64,000 nt of DNA from Venatoribacter cucullus. Its GTDB lineage: Bacteria > Pseudomonadota > Gammaproteobacteria > Pseudomonadales > Oceanobacteraceae. Location: contig NZ_CP046056.1 of NCBI RefSeq assembly GCF_016132445.1, forward strand, positions 434,001 through 498,000. Direction: 5' to 3'. The position numbers and the translations under genes are program-made. Of the stretch, positions 24,169 to 34,132 are shown one piece after another. The notes beneath the pieces were generated by a model. It was not told the origin of the DNA and did not search any database. It saw only the letters and a list, made by a program, of their open reading frames with translations. How positions within the stretch are numbered: the first letter of the stretch is position 1; the number at the start of each line of letters is the position of its first letter.

Positions 24169-25314
24169 ATGGTTATGCGTCTTCTTACTTTACTTGCCAG
24201 CTGGATTCTTCCGCTTGCGGCCTCGGCGGCCGTTATTGTTCCTCAACCGCCTGCTCTCGATGCCAGTGCTTATGTGCTGATGGATGCTGACAGTGGCCAT
24301 ATTCTGGTGGAGAAAAACCCCGACCAGCGTCTGGCTCCGGCCAGCCTGACCAAAATGATGAGCAGCTATGTGGCCGTGCATGAGCTGGAGCTGGGTAACG
24401 TCAGCGAAGATACGCCCATTCCCATCAGCGTCCGCGCCTGGCGCAAAGGCGGCTCGAAAATGTTTGTGCGGGAAGGCACCCAGGTACCGCTGATTGATCT
24501 GCTGCGCGGCATTATTATTCAGTCCGGTAACGATGCTACGGTCGCGGTTGCCGAATACTTTTCCGGTTCCGAAGAAGCCTTTGCCGGCTGGATGAACCAA
24601 TACGCGGCCCGCTTTGGCATGACCAACACCAATTTTGTTAATGCCACCGGCTGGCCGGCCGACAATCATTACTCTACGGCCCGCGATATGGCCATCTTGT
24701 CGCGCCATATCATTAAGGATCATCCGACTTACTACCCCCTGTACGCTGAAAAATACTACGAGTGGAACAACATCCGCCAACCGAACCGTAATAAACTGCT
24801 GTGGCGTGACCCGACCGTGGACGGGCTGAAAACCGGCCACACCGATGAAGCCGGTTATTGTCTGGCGGCGACGGCGGTGCGTGATAACACCCGGCTGATT
24901 GCCGTGGTAATGGGCACCCGCAGTGAAGAAGCCCGCGCCCGCGAAACCCAGAAACTGCTGGCCTATGGTTTCCGTTATTTTGAAACCCGCAAACTCTACG
25001 ATGCCGGTGCCGAGCTGAAAGTGCAGCATGTCTGGAAAGGCAAAGACGAGCAGCTGGCGCTGGGACTGCAGGATGAACTGTACCTGAGCCTGCCACGGGG
25101 TTTACGCGGTGAAATTGAAGTAAATATCCGTACCGATGAATACCTGATTGCGCCCCTCAGCAAAGGTCAGGAAGTGGGCACAGTGACCCTGGTTGCCGAA
25201 GGTGAAGTGTTGGCCGAACGTCCTTTGATTGCCCTGGCCGCGGTAGAAGAGGCGGGTTTCTTTGGCCGTTTCTGGGATGGTATCCGTCTGTTTTTTGCCC
25301 GCCTGTTTGCCTGA
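24169..25314 (+). CDS. dacA: D-alanyl-D-alanine carboxypeptidase (PBP5/6 type)
   Basis: The 381-residue low-molecular-mass PBP removes the terminal D-Ala from peptidoglycan pentapeptides. It has a signal peptide (LLASWILPLAASA) and the active-site motifs SLTK (Ser59-Lys62), SGN (119-121) and KTG in DGLKTGHTDEAGYC (about residue 222). A C-terminal PBP5-type domain follows and the protein ends in the amphipathic membrane anchor FFGRFWDGIRLFFARLFA. The start could be 24169 or the ATG at 24175. In Pseudomonas it directly follows rlpA; here it lies on the opposite strand 13 kb away. Confidence 0.94.
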   Translation: MVMRLLTLLASWILPLAASAAVIVPQPPALDASAYVLMDADSGHILVEKNPDQRLAPASLTKMMSSYVAVHELELGNVSEDTPIPISVRAWRKGGSKMFVREGTQVPLIDLLRGIIIQSGNDATVAVAEYFSGSEEAFAGWMNQYAARFGMTNTNFVNATGWPADNHYSTARDMAILSRHIIKDHPTYYPLYAEKYYEWNNIRQPNRNKLLWRDPTVDGLKTGHTDEAGYCLAATAVRDNTRLIAVVMGTRSEEARARETQKLLAYGFRYFETRKLYDAGAELKVQHVWKGKDEQLALGLQDELYLSLPRGLRGEIEVNIRTDEYLIAPLSKGQEVGTVTLVAEGEVLAERPLIALAAVEEAGFFGRFWDGIRLFFARLFA

Positions 25315-25326
25315 TAGCAGAGCATC

Positions 25327-25361
25327 AGCGCTGCCGGCTTCGCCCAAAGTCCGGTAGCGCT
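25327..25361 (+). other. Intergenic hairpin between dacA and ybeD
   Basis: AGCGCTGCCGG (25327-25337) pairs with CCGGTAGCGCT (25351-25361), with one G-T pair, around a 13-base loop. No T-run follows, so it is not a classical terminator; it may set transcript stability between dacA and the lip genes. Confidence 0.4.
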
Positions 25362-25419
25362 TGAAATCGGTCTGGGGTACAACCATATAAGGCGCAATTG
25401 TTTAAGAGAGATACCTGTT

Positions 25420-25716
25420 GTGAGCCAGCCTGTTAACCCCGCCAACGCTGCTGCTGAAGCCCCGAAAATCGAATTTCCCTGCGCCAATTATCCGGTCAAG
25501 ATTCTGGGGCAGGGTAAAGACGACTACGCCGAAGTGGTGTTTGAAATTGTCCGTATCCACGCCCCTGACTGTGATTTCGAGCGCATTCAGATCCGCGACA
25601 GCCGCAATAGCCGCTTCCGCGCCATCACCCTGTACATTACCGCCACCGGTATTGATCAGCTGCAGAACCTGCACCGTGATTTAATGGCGCACGAGTATGT
25701 GCAGATGGTGATCTGA
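25420..25716 (+). CDS. ybeD: YbeD family (DUF493) protein
   Basis: The 98-residue product starts at GTG 25420 (AAGAGAG upstream). The domain from [24 protein letters not shown] to [30 protein letters not shown] is the YbeD/DUF493 fold, an ACT-like small domain that is thought to regulate lipoate synthesis because of its constant link to lipB. The stop codon shares a base with the lipB ATG (TGATG). Confidence 0.92.
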   Translation: MSQPVNPANAAAEAPKIEFPCANYPVKILGQGKDDYAEVVFEIVRIHAPDCDFERIQIRDSRNSRFRAITLYITATGIDQLQNLHRDLMAHEYVQMVI

Positions 25717-26354
25717 TGAGCGCTATCCGCATCCGTGATCTGGGGTTGCAGCCTTACTTGTCTGTTTACGAACAGATGCTGGAATTTACCCGTACGCGTG
25801 ATGAACAGACCCTGGATGAGCTGTGGTTCCTGCAGCATGAGCGGGTGTTTACCCAGGGGCAGGCGGGTAAGGCCGAGCACGTACTGATGCCGGGCGATAT
25901 TCCGGTGGTGCAGACTGACCGGGGTGGCCAGGTGACTTATCACGGCCCCGGCCAGCTGGTGGTGTACCTGATGGTGGACATCAAACGTATGGGCATTGGC
26001 CCGCGCCAGCTGGTCTCCGCCATTGAACATGCCATTGTGAATACCTTGCAGACATGGGGTGTTGAATCCGCCCCGCGCGCCGATGCCCCGGGGGTTTACA
26101 CCGGCGGCCGTAAAATTGCCTCGCTGGGGCTGCGCATTAAACAGGGCCGCTCATTTCATGGGTTGGCCCTGAATATCGATATGGATCTGGAACCCTTCCG
26201 CCGCATTAATCCCTGTGGTTACGCCGGCATGGAAATGACTCAGATGCGTGATGAAACCGCCGCTGCGCCGGCGCTGGCTGAGGTCAGTGCGGTATTGCAG
26301 CAACAGCTGCAGGCTGAGCTACAGGCTGCACAGACGACCGCGCCCGGAGCGTAA
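25716..26354 (+). CDS. lipB: Octanoyl-[ACP]-protein transferase LipB
   Basis: The 212-residue enzyme moves octanoate from ACP to lipoyl domains. Motifs are the substrate pocket [20 protein letters not shown] (about 69-88), the catalytic Lys in [12 protein letters not shown] (about 131-142) and the catalytic Cys in [14 protein letters not shown] (about 167-180). Its ATG overlaps the ybeD stop, and lipA begins one base after its stop. Confidence 0.95.
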   Translation: MSAIRIRDLGLQPYLSVYEQMLEFTRTRDEQTLDELWFLQHERVFTQGQAGKAEHVLMPGDIPVVQTDRGGQVTYHGPGQLVVYLMVDIKRMGIGPRQLVSAIEHAIVNTLQTWGVESAPRADAPGVYTGGRKIASLGLRIKQGRSFHGLALNIDMDLEPFRRINPCGYAGMEMTQMRDETAAAPALAEVSAVLQQQLQAELQAAQTTAPGA

Positions 26355-26355
26355 A

Positions 26356-27318
26356 ATGAGCGAAAAAATCAAAGTAGTGCAGGGCGAAAAATTACGCGGT
26401 GCGGAAAAATTAGCCCGCATTCCCATCAAAGTGATTCCCACCGAGGAATTACCGCGCAAGCCGGATTGGATCCGGGTGCGCATTCCGGCGACGCCGAAGA
26501 TCAACGAAATCAAAGAAAAGCTGCGCAAGCACAAGCTGCATACCGTCTGCGAAGAAGCCAGCTGCCCCAATATTGGCGAATGCTTCGGTGGTGGTACCGC
26601 TACCTTTATGATCATGGGCGATATCTGCACCCGTCGCTGCCCGTTCTGCGACGTTGGCCACGGCCGGCCCAATCCGCTGGATAGCGACGAGCCGGTAAAC
26701 CTGGCCACCGCCATTGCCGATATGGGCCTGAAATACGTGGTGATTACTTCGGTTGACCGTGACGATCTGCGCGATGGTGGCGCTCAGCATTTTGCCGACT
26801 GTATCCGCTTAACCCGCGAACACAGCCCGGGTATTCAGGTGGAAACCTTGGTACCGGATTTCCGTGGCCGCATGGACATTGCGCTGGATATTCTCAGCAC
26901 CACACCACCGGATGTGTTTAACCACAATCTGGAAACCGTACCGCGTCTGTACAAAGAATGCCGTCCGGGTTCGGATTATCAGTGGTCGCTGGATTTGCTG
27001 AAAAAATACAAAGAGCGCAACCCGCACATTATTACCAAATCCGGTCTGATGCTGGGGTTGGGCGAAACCAACGATGAGGTCATTGAGGTAATGCACGCGA
27101 TGCGGGCCCACAAGATTGATCACATTACCCTGGGACAGTATCTGCAACCCAGCCGCGATCATTCACCGGTGAAGCGTTTTGCCACCCCGGAAGAATTTAA
27201 AATGCTGGGCGAGAAAGCCAAAGAACTGGGCTTTATCCGCGTCACCAGCGGCCCGCTGGTGCGTTCCTCGTACCATGCAGACCTGCAGGCGCAGGGTGAG
27301 GATGTTGGCAGTCACTGA
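26356..27318 (+). CDS. lipA: Lipoyl synthase
   Basis: From ATG 26356 the protein is 320 residues; an extension to 26248 lies within lipB and is rejected. LipA inserts two sulfurs into octanoyl-lipoyl domains. The auxiliary [4Fe-4S] cluster ligands are in [12 protein letters not shown] (about residues 55-66), the radical-SAM CxxxCxxC is in CTRRCPFC (about 81-88), and the C-terminal RSSYHAD supplies the Ser ligand. It is followed by a strong terminator at 27344. Confidence 0.96.
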   Translation: MSEKIKVVQGEKLRGAEKLARIPIKVIPTEELPRKPDWIRVRIPATPKINEIKEKLRKHKLHTVCEEASCPNIGECFGGGTATFMIMGDICTRRCPFCDVGHGRPNPLDSDEPVNLATAIADMGLKYVVITSVDRDDLRDGGAQHFADCIRLTREHSPGIQVETLVPDFRGRMDIALDILSTTPPDVFNHNLETVPRLYKECRPGSDYQWSLDLLKKYKERNPHIITKSGLMLGLGETNDEVIEVMHAMRAHKIDHITLGQYLQPSRDHSPVKRFATPEEFKMLGEKAKELGFIRVTSGPLVRSSYHADLQAQGEDVGSH

Positions 27319-27337
27319 ATAGTGCTGCGGCGTGTAT

Positions 27338-27370
27338 AAAAAAAGCCAGCACTGATGCTGGCTTTTTTTA
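27338..27370. terminator. Bidirectional Rho-independent terminator
   Basis: AGCCAGCA (27344-27351) pairs with TGCTGGCT (27356-27363), with a run of As before and Ts after. It ends lipA on the plus strand and the DUF465 gene on the minus strand. Confidence 0.9.
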
Positions 27371-27387
27371 TGGCTGCGGTATGCTGG

Positions 27388-27627
27388 TCAGGCTTGCTGC
27401 AGCATGGCGAACAGTTCGTCTTTCAGGTGCACGCGCTTCATTTTCAGCGCTTCCAGACGTTCATCCGACGCCGCTTCCGCTTCGTTTTCAATATTGCGTA
27501 CTTCACGGTCAATATCGTGGTACTCATCGAACAGACGGGAGAAGTGGCGGTCTTTCATTTTCAGATCACGGATCTGATCCGCCATATCCGGAAATTCGTG
27601 GTGCAGATCGTGGTGCTCAACAGTCAT
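27388..27627 (-). CDS. YdcH/DUF465 family protein
   Basis: The 79-residue product from ATG 27627 (GGAGG upstream) is a short helical hairpin, starting VEHHDLHHEFPDMADQI and containing FDEYHDIDREVRNIE and LKMKRVHLKDELFAML. This is the DUF465 (YdcH) pattern: two antiparallel helices, function unknown. A one-mismatch FNR-like box (CTGAT-GTGC-ATCAA, 27723-27736) lies about 100 bp upstream. Confidence 0.85.
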   Translation of the reverse strand: MTVEHHDLHHEFPDMADQIRDLKMKDRHFSRLFDEYHDIDREVRNIENEAEAASDERLEALKMKRVHLKDELFAMLQQA

Positions 27628-27740
27628 GGTGTGGCCTCCTTTTTTGATTTGTTCCAGTATGCGGGTCTGGTTATGGGTCGTATTGATGCAGGTCAGGCCG
27701 GCAGAACCGGCCTGCAGCAATGCTGATGTGCATCAAGTGG

Positions 27741-28184
27741 TCAGCCATTACGGGCAATTTTACTGAGTCCTTGCTGCAACCATTGCTGGAATTGCGGCGC
27801 CGGCAGGGCACCGGCCAGCCGGTCAATTTCCTGGCCACGGTAGTACAGAATCAGGGTCGGGATACTGCGGATACCCAGCCGCGCACCAAGCTGCTGTGCG
27901 GTTTCGGTGTTCACCTTGGCAAAGCGCAGCTGATGCTGCAGCTGGCCGCATACCTGGGTAAAGATGGGCGCCATCATTTTGCAGGGGCCGCACCAGCTGG
28001 CCCAGAAATCCACTACCACCGGCAGGTCGTTTTTGTCGATAAAACGCTGAAAACTGTGTTCGTCCAGTTCGACCGGGTGGCCATCAAACAGATCGTGCTG
28101 GCAGCGCCCGCACTGGCCCTGCTGCTGTTGTTTATCGGCGGGAATGCGGTTGATGGCGCCGCAGGAAGGGCAGGTGTAATGCAT
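27741..28184 (-). CDS. trxC: Thioredoxin 2 (zinc-ribbon thioredoxin TrxC)
   Basis: The 147-residue product has a TrxC-type N-terminal zinc ribbon (CPSCG at residues 5-9 and CGRC at about 25-28) followed by a thioredoxin domain with the active site WASWCGPCKMM (about 61-71) and the cis-Pro in IRSIPTLILY. TrxC reduces protein disulfides under oxidative stress; the zinc knuckle tunes its redox potential. No OxyR site was identified upstream. Confidence 0.92.
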   Translation of the reverse strand: MHYTCPSCGAINRIPADKQQQQGQCGRCQHDLFDGHPVELDEHSFQRFIDKNDLPVVVDFWASWCGPCKMMAPIFTQVCGQLQHQLRFAKVNTETAQQLGARLGIRSIPTLILYYRGQEIDRLAGALPAPQFQQWLQQGLSKIARNG

Positions 28185-28280
28185 GACAGAATCTCCACAG
28201 GATGGCTGTTCTGCTATATGCGTCTTTGGTTATGATTTTCAAGGGCAATCCGGAGAGCCGGCAGGCTCTCCGGGACAGGC

Positions 28281-28367
28281 TCAGGCCTGGTTTTGCTTTT
28301 TCACGCGCTTATCGCGGCGCTTTTCTTTCAGCGTCTTGGCTGCTGGTTTCTTTTCTTGTTTTGCCAT
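28281..28367 (-). CDS. Very small basic protein (28 aa)
   Basis: ATG 28367 follows GGAG with nine bases of spacing. The product is MAKQEKKPAAKTLKEKRRDKR followed by VKKQNQA, a Lys/Arg-rich helix with no Cys. Very small basic proteins of this kind occur in Pseudomonas and relatives, and some bind the ribosome or nucleic acid; nothing here shows a specific role. The frame is open further upstream, but those residues look non-coding. Confidence 0.45.
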   Translation of the reverse strand: MAKQEKKPAAKTLKEKRRDKRVKKQNQA

Positions 28368-28512
28368 GGCAAACATCTCCGTTGGGTGCTGCTGGCCGGT
28401 CCTGCCGCCGGGAGCGGTCAGCACACTGTCAGAAAGAAGGGCCGTTTGTGCGTTCAGCGCACGCGGCAGGCTAAAGGCTTCAAGGGGAAATCCTCCATGC
28501 AATTAAGGCCGG

Positions 28513-28872
28513 TCAGTGGATGACCTGAATAACGGTGAAGGTGGAACGGATGCCCTCCACCGCCACCGTGCAGCGATCACCGGCCTGCAGGCCAAGCAGG
28601 GCCGCTCCCAGCGGTGAGCGTACCGAAATCCGGTGTTTGTCCGGATTGGCGTCAGCAGGCAGGGTGAGAACCACCGAGAAACGCTCACGCGCCTGCAGCA
28701 CAATCAGGGAGTTAATCCGTATTGTTGGCTGATTGGGCAGAGGCTTGTTGCTGCAGGTACGGGTATCCGCTACCCGCTCAGGCCGGGTAGCGCTGAACGC
28801 CGTTGTGGTCAGCAGATGATGCCAGACACGCTGGTCAACCTGGCGGAAGGATGAAGAAACAAGGGGAAACAT
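28513..28872 (-). CDS. GreA/GreB C-terminal-domain protein, Rnk-like
   Basis: From ATG 28872 (GGAG, six bases) the protein is 119 residues. Its second half matches the GreA/GreB/Rnk FKBP-like domain: HRISVRSPLGAALLGLQAGDRCTV corresponds to the PLGxALLGLxxGD signature. The first 50 residues replace the coiled coil of GreA, so it cannot enter the RNA polymerase channel as GreA does. Rnk and relatives bind RNA polymerase and regulate nucleoside diphosphate kinase expression. A 9-bp hairpin (28911-28935) lies upstream. Confidence 0.75.
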   Translation of the reverse strand: MFPLVSSSFRQVDQRVWHHLLTTTAFSATRPERVADTRTCSNKPLPNQPTIRINSLIVLQARERFSVVLTLPADANPDKHRISVRSPLGAALLGLQAGDRCTVAVEGIRSTFTVIQVIH

Positions 28873-28910
28873 GGCGCTCTCCACAGACAAATGAACAGGA
28901 TTCAGTCGTC

Positions 28911-28935
28911 GCCGGAGAGTGGGGTTCTCTCCGGC
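28911..28935 (-). other. Stem-loop in the 5' region of the Rnk-like gene
   Basis: GCCGGAGAG (28911-28919) is the reverse complement of CTCTCCGGC (28927-28935), separated by a seven-base loop. No T-run follows on either strand. Confidence 0.4.
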
Positions 28936-29033
28936 TTAGCGCTGGAAGGTTCTGGCTTGTGGAAGGAACCGTTGGGTGATCATGAAATCAGGTGTCCGCA
29001 ATCAAGGTGAGGGGATCATAGCCCGCCTGCAAT

Positions 29034-29060
29034 AAAAGACAAGCCACCCCGGCCGGTGGC
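29034..29060 (-). terminator. Rho-independent terminator after dsbD
   Basis: On the minus strand, just after the dsbD stop, GCCACC pairs with GGTGGC around GGCCGG, followed by TTGTCTTTT. The stem lies at 29043-29060 and the T-rich tail runs to 29034. Confidence 0.7.
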
Positions 29061-29066
29061 CGGAGC

Positions 29067-30836
29067 TTACAGCTGGTGGCGGCGCAGGTGGGCGAGAAAA
29101 CCGTCTTTATCGGTTTCGCCGACCAGGCGGCCGGGCTGCACTTCCTGATTCTGGCGGAAGAACAGAATGGTTGGCGGGCCAAAAATGGCGTGCTTCTGCA
29201 TAAAGGCGATGTGTTCCGCCCGGTTGGCGGTAACGTCCAGTTTCAGCCACAACGCTTCGGCCAGCCGCGCCTGCACATCCGGCTGGGTGAAAATTTCTTT
29301 TTCCATCACTTTGCAGCTGATGCACCAGTCGGCGTACATATCCAGCATCACCAGCCCCGGCGCAGTAGCGATGCGCTGCTCCAGCTCGGCGACGGAATCG
29401 GTTTTGTAAAACGGGGTGGAGGCGCTGGCGCTGGTGCGGTTATCAGTTCCGCCAATGACTGGTTGCAGAGGCTGCAACGGGTTGTTGTTGCCCATCAGCA
29501 CGCCGGTGAAGGCCAGAACGCCATAGACCAGCAACACCCAGCCCAGACCTTTCACCAGCCGCTGTGCCGCACTGGCTGCAGGCTCCAGCGCGCCCAGTAC
29601 AATGCCGTACACCAGCGCCAGCAGCGCCCACAGCAGCAGACTGAGGTTGCCGGGCAGAATACGCTCCAGCAGCCAGATCGCCACGGCCAGCAGCAAGACA
29701 CCGAAGAAGACTTTGATCTGATTCATCCACTGGCCGGCTTTGGGCAGGAACGAAGCGCCGGTGGTACCCAGTACGATCAGTGGCGCGCCCATGCCCAGCC
29801 CCAGCGCCAGTAAGGCTAATCCACCCAGGACGGCATCGCCGGTGGTGCTTAAGTACACCAGAGCACCAGCCAGGGGCGCGGATACGCAGGGCGAAACGAC
29901 CAGGGCCGACAATACGCCAATGATAAATACGCTCAGGTAGCGCCCGCCTTGCTGTTGCTGGCTGATACTGTTCAGCCGGTTGCGCAGCGCTGCCGGCAGT
30001 TGCAGTTCGTACAGGCCGAACATGGCCAGTGCCAACAATACAAACAGGGCGGCAAACAGGATGAGTACCCAGGGCGTCTGCATCCAGGCCTGAATGTTGG
30101 CGCCGGCACCGAGCAGGCCGACGGTAAGACCGGCGGCAGCGTAAGTCAGAGCCATACCCAGCACATAGACGGACGACAACAGAAAGCCGCGGCGCGGCGA
30201 GTTGTGCTGCTGCCCCAGCACCACGCTGGTCAGAATCGGCACCATCGGCAGCACGCAGGGAGTAAAGGTCAGGCCCAGACCGAGCAGGAAAAACACCCCG
30301 ATAACAGCCAGCGTGGAGCGGCCACTGAACCAGTTATCTTCTGCTGGTGCCGTTGTGCTGGTCACGCTGTCAGAGGCCGGCGGCAGAGCCGGGCCCTGCA
30401 GATCGGCGGCTGTCAGGGTCAGGCGTTGGCGTTGCGGCGGGTAACAGAGGCCGGCATCGGCACAGCCCTGATGATGCAGCACGACTTCACCGGGCTGCAG
30501 CCCCTGCAGATCGAAACGCACATCCAGCTGGCCGTAAAAGGCGGTTACCCGGCCAAAAGCTTCGTCGTCTTTTTCAATGCCGGGCAGGGAAAAATAGACC
30601 GGCTCCAGCCGGGTGTCGCCCTGCTGCAGAAAGATGCGGTGCTGGTACAGGTAATAGCCATCGGCGCTGTTCCAGGTGGCCAGGAGTTCTCCGTTGGCCA
30701 GCGTGGTGGTGAGTGGAAAAGCCTGTTCCACCGGCAGGAAGTCGGGCTCACTCTTACCCAGCAGGCTGCCCAGCAAGTTAGCCTGGGTTGAAACGCTGAA
30801 CACTAACGCCAGTAAGGCCAGCCAGATTCTGTTCAC
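29067..30836 (-). CDS. dsbD: Thiol:disulfide interchange protein DsbD
   Basis: The 589-residue protein moves electrons from cytoplasmic thioredoxin to periplasmic DsbC/DsbG. All three domains are present: a signal peptide and N-terminal domain with the redox pair in CADAGLCYPP (about 126-135), a transmembrane domain with FTPCVLPMVPIL and VVSPCVSAPLAGAL, and a C-terminal thioredoxin-like domain with the active site YADWCISCKVMEKEIF. The CISC motif replaces the CVAC of E. coli. The gene lies 23 bp downstream of ispB on the same strand. Confidence 0.95.
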   Translation of the reverse strand: MNRIWLALLALVFSVSTQANLLGSLLGKSEPDFLPVEQAFPLTTTLANGELLATWNSADGYYLYQHRIFLQQGDTRLEPVYFSLPGIEKDDEAFGRVTAFYGQLDVRFDLQGLQPGEVVLHHQGCADAGLCYPPQRQRLTLTAADLQGPALPPASDSVTSTTAPAEDNWFSGRSTLAVIGVFFLLGLGLTFTPCVLPMVPILTSVVLGQQHNSPRRGFLLSSVYVLGMALTYAAAGLTVGLLGAGANIQAWMQTPWVLILFAALFVLLALAMFGLYELQLPAALRNRLNSISQQQQGGRYLSVFIIGVLSALVVSPCVSAPLAGALVYLSTTGDAVLGGLALLALGLGMGAPLIVLGTTGASFLPKAGQWMNQIKVFFGVLLLAVAIWLLERILPGNLSLLLWALLALVYGIVLGALEPAASAAQRLVKGLGWVLLVYGVLAFTGVLMGNNNPLQPLQPVIGGTDNRTSASASTPFYKTDSVAELEQRIATAPGLVMLDMYADWCISCKVMEKEIFTQPDVQARLAEALWLKLDVTANRAEHIAFMQKHAIFGPPTILFFRQNQEVQPGRLVGETDKDGFLAHLRRHQL

Positions 30837-30859
30837 GGGAAATTCCTGTTGCAGTGGGG

Positions 30860-31828
30860 TCAGGTATTGCGCTGTACCGCCAGCATCGCCAGTGCTGCCA
30901 GTGCCTGTTTGGCCGGTGAATCGGCTAACAGTTCCAGCTGGGCCTGGGCGCGGTTGGCGCAGGCCACGGCTTTTTCGCGGGTGTATTCAATGGAACCCAG
31001 CTCGTGCACGATGGCCAGCACGTCGCTCATATTCTCAAGCCCACCTTTACGGATGGCGGCACGTACCAGCTTGCGCTGTTCGTCGTTGCCGTTTGCCATG
31101 GCGTGAATCAGCGGCAGCGTGGGTTTGCCTTCGGCCAGATCGTCGCCGACGTTTTTGCCCATGGCGGCGGCATCGCCTTCGTAGTCCAGTACGTCATCAA
31201 TTAACTGGAACGCCAGCCCCAGTTCGCGGCCGTAAATGCGCAGCGCTTCGCGTTCGGCCTCGCTGCGGCCCAGCAGGCTGGCCATGCCCCAGGTCGAGGC
31301 TTCAAACAGCATGGCGGTTTTGCCATAAATAACGTCCAGATACTGCTGTTCGGTGGTATCGGGGTTTTTCACGTTGGTCAGCTGCAGCACTTCGCCTTCG
31401 GCAATCACGCTGGTGGCCTTGGACAGGATCTGCATCACCGGCAGGCAGGCCAGTTCAACCAGCATTTCAAAGGAGCGGCTGTACAGGAAGTCGCCGACCA
31501 GTACGCTGGGGGCATTGCCCCATTTGGCGTTGGCAGTCGGATTGCCACGGCGCATGTCTGAGGTATCCACCACATCGTCGTGCAGCAGGGTGGCGGTGTG
31601 CAGAAACTCAATCACGGTGGCCAGTTTCACCGCACGCTCATCACACTCATTGAAGGCGCGGGCGGTTAACAGTACCAGCAGCGGGCGGATACGCTTGCCG
31701 CCGCTGTTAATGATGTATTCGGCAATCTTTTCCACCAACGGCACCCGCGAGGCCAGTTGCGCGTGAATCAGCTCGTTGACCTGCTGGAATTCGCTGCCGA
31801 CGACGTTGTGGATATCTTTGATTTGCAT
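30860..31828 (-). CDS. ispB: Octaprenyl diphosphate synthase
   Basis: The 322-residue trans-prenyl transferase makes the side chain of ubiquinone. The first Asp-rich motif is LLHDDVVDTSDMRRG (about residues 80-94) and the second LIDDVLDYEGD (about 208-218). It is transcribed divergently from rplU, the same head-to-head arrangement found in Pseudomonas and E. coli. dsbD follows on the same strand. Confidence 0.95.
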   Translation of the reverse strand: MQIKDIHNVVGSEFQQVNELIHAQLASRVPLVEKIAEYIINSGGKRIRPLLVLLTARAFNECDERAVKLATVIEFLHTATLLHDDVVDTSDMRRGNPTANAKWGNAPSVLVGDFLYSRSFEMLVELACLPVMQILSKATSVIAEGEVLQLTNVKNPDTTEQQYLDVIYGKTAMLFEASTWGMASLLGRSEAEREALRIYGRELGLAFQLIDDVLDYEGDAAAMGKNVGDDLAEGKPTLPLIHAMANGNDEQRKLVRAAIRKGGLENMSDVLAIVHELGSIEYTREKAVACANRAQAQLELLADSPAKQALAALAMLAVQRNT

Positions 31829-31973
31829 GAATATGGCCCGGTTTCAGAGTCCGAAGGGTGCCGGCCGGGATACATTCCGGGCGCACCGGTTAAAAAGTCA
31901 GGGCGCAGTTTAGCCGCCGGCGAGGGCAGCGACAACGCAGGCTTTGTCAGTCATTGGCTGGATATCGCATGGC

Positions 31974-32002
31974 TTGCAAGCCGGTGCCGGCTGCGCTATA
32001 GT
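31974..32002 (+). promoter_or_regulatory. Sigma-70 promoter of rplU-rpmA
   Basis: TTGCAA (31974-31979) and TATAGT (31997-32002) are separated by 17 bp, near the consensus. Transcription would start near 32008, leaving a leader of about 110 bases before rplU. This lies in the ispB-rplU divergent gap. Confidence 0.8.
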
Positions 32003-32120
32003 CTCGCGCCCCGAAAATCTGCTCCCTGCCATATGGAAACCAGAGCGTTGCCAGTAGAAGCAGGCCCCTTAAAGCAGCAGTTGTGAAGCGCCGTATAACG
32101 GCATTGTGGAGATGTACAGT

Positions 32121-32432
32121 ATGTACGCAGTAGTGGTAACCGGCGGTAAGCAATACCGCGTTGAAGAAGGTCAGACCCTGAAAGTTGAAAAACTGGAAGT
32201 GGCGACCGGTGACAAAGTAGAAATCGAAAAAGTGCTGCTGATCGGCAACGGCGATGACGTTAAGATCGGTGCTCCGGTGGTTGCCGGCGCTAAAGTAACT
32301 GCTGAAGTGGTTGCTCATGGTCGTCACAAGAAAGTGAAGATCCTGAAGTTCAAGCGTCGTAAGCACCACATGAAGCAGATGGGCCACCGTCAGTGGTTCA
32401 CTGAACTGAAAATCACCAGCATCGCTGGCTAA
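32121..32432 (+). CDS. rplU: 50S ribosomal protein L21
   Basis: The 103-residue protein starts [13 protein letters not shown] and carries the rRNA-binding [26 protein letters not shown] tail. I chose ATG 32121 (GGAG nine bases upstream) over ATG 32106 because it gives the standard L21 N-terminus. L21 binds 23S rRNA near L20 and L27. Confidence 0.97.
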   Translation: MYAVVVTGGKQYRVEEGQTLKVEKLEVATGDKVEIEKVLLIGNGDDVKIGAPVVAGAKVTAEVVAHGRHKKVKILKFKRRKHHMKQMGHRQWFTELKITSIAG

Positions 32433-32519
32433 TTTTTTATTTGAATTCCGGGGCCCGGTGCCTGTCGCCAACAGGTCGCATCCGCAGTGTTGTAGCGGTC
32501 CCATTGAAGGAGAAATATC

Positions 32520-32777
32520 ATGGCTCACAAGAAAGCTGGTGGTAGTACCCGTAACGGTCGTGATTCCGAAAGTAAACGCCTTGGCGTAAAACTGTTCGGC
32601 GGTCAGGCTGCTAAATCCGGTAACATCCTGGTTCGTCAGCGTGGCACCCGTTTCCACGCCGGTACTAACGTAATGGTTGGTCGTGACCACACTCTGTTTG
32701 CTACTGCCGATGGCGTAGTAAAGTTTGAAGTGAAAGGTCCGCAAGGCCGCAAGTACGTCAGCATCGTACAGGCGTAA
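32520..32777 (+). CDS. rpmA: 50S ribosomal protein L27
   Basis: The 85-residue protein begins [23 protein letters not shown], the L27 N-terminal arm that reaches the peptidyl-transferase centre, and ends KVSIVQA-like (KYVSIVQA). A good AGGAG ribosome site precedes it. It is co-transcribed with rplU and followed by a terminator before obgE. Confidence 0.97.
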   Translation: MAHKKAGGSTRNGRDSESKRLGVKLFGGQAAKSGNILVRQRGTRFHAGTNVMVGRDHTLFATADGVVKFEVKGPQGRKYVSIVQA

Positions 32778-32822
32778 TTGCCGCAGATCCGGAGCCGGCT
32801 GTTGTAGTGCCGGCCTCCACCG

Positions 32823-34084
<1,262 letters not shown>

Positions 34085-34132
34085 CCCATACCGGTATTAA
34101 TCGCTCGAAAGAGCAGTCGCAGAGAGAGCAGC

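Noticed and set aside
31757-32086. A plus-strand frame over the ispB start and the rplU promoter
   Set aside because: It overlaps the start of ispB and covers the rplU promoter, has no similarity I recognise, and reads as a chance frame.
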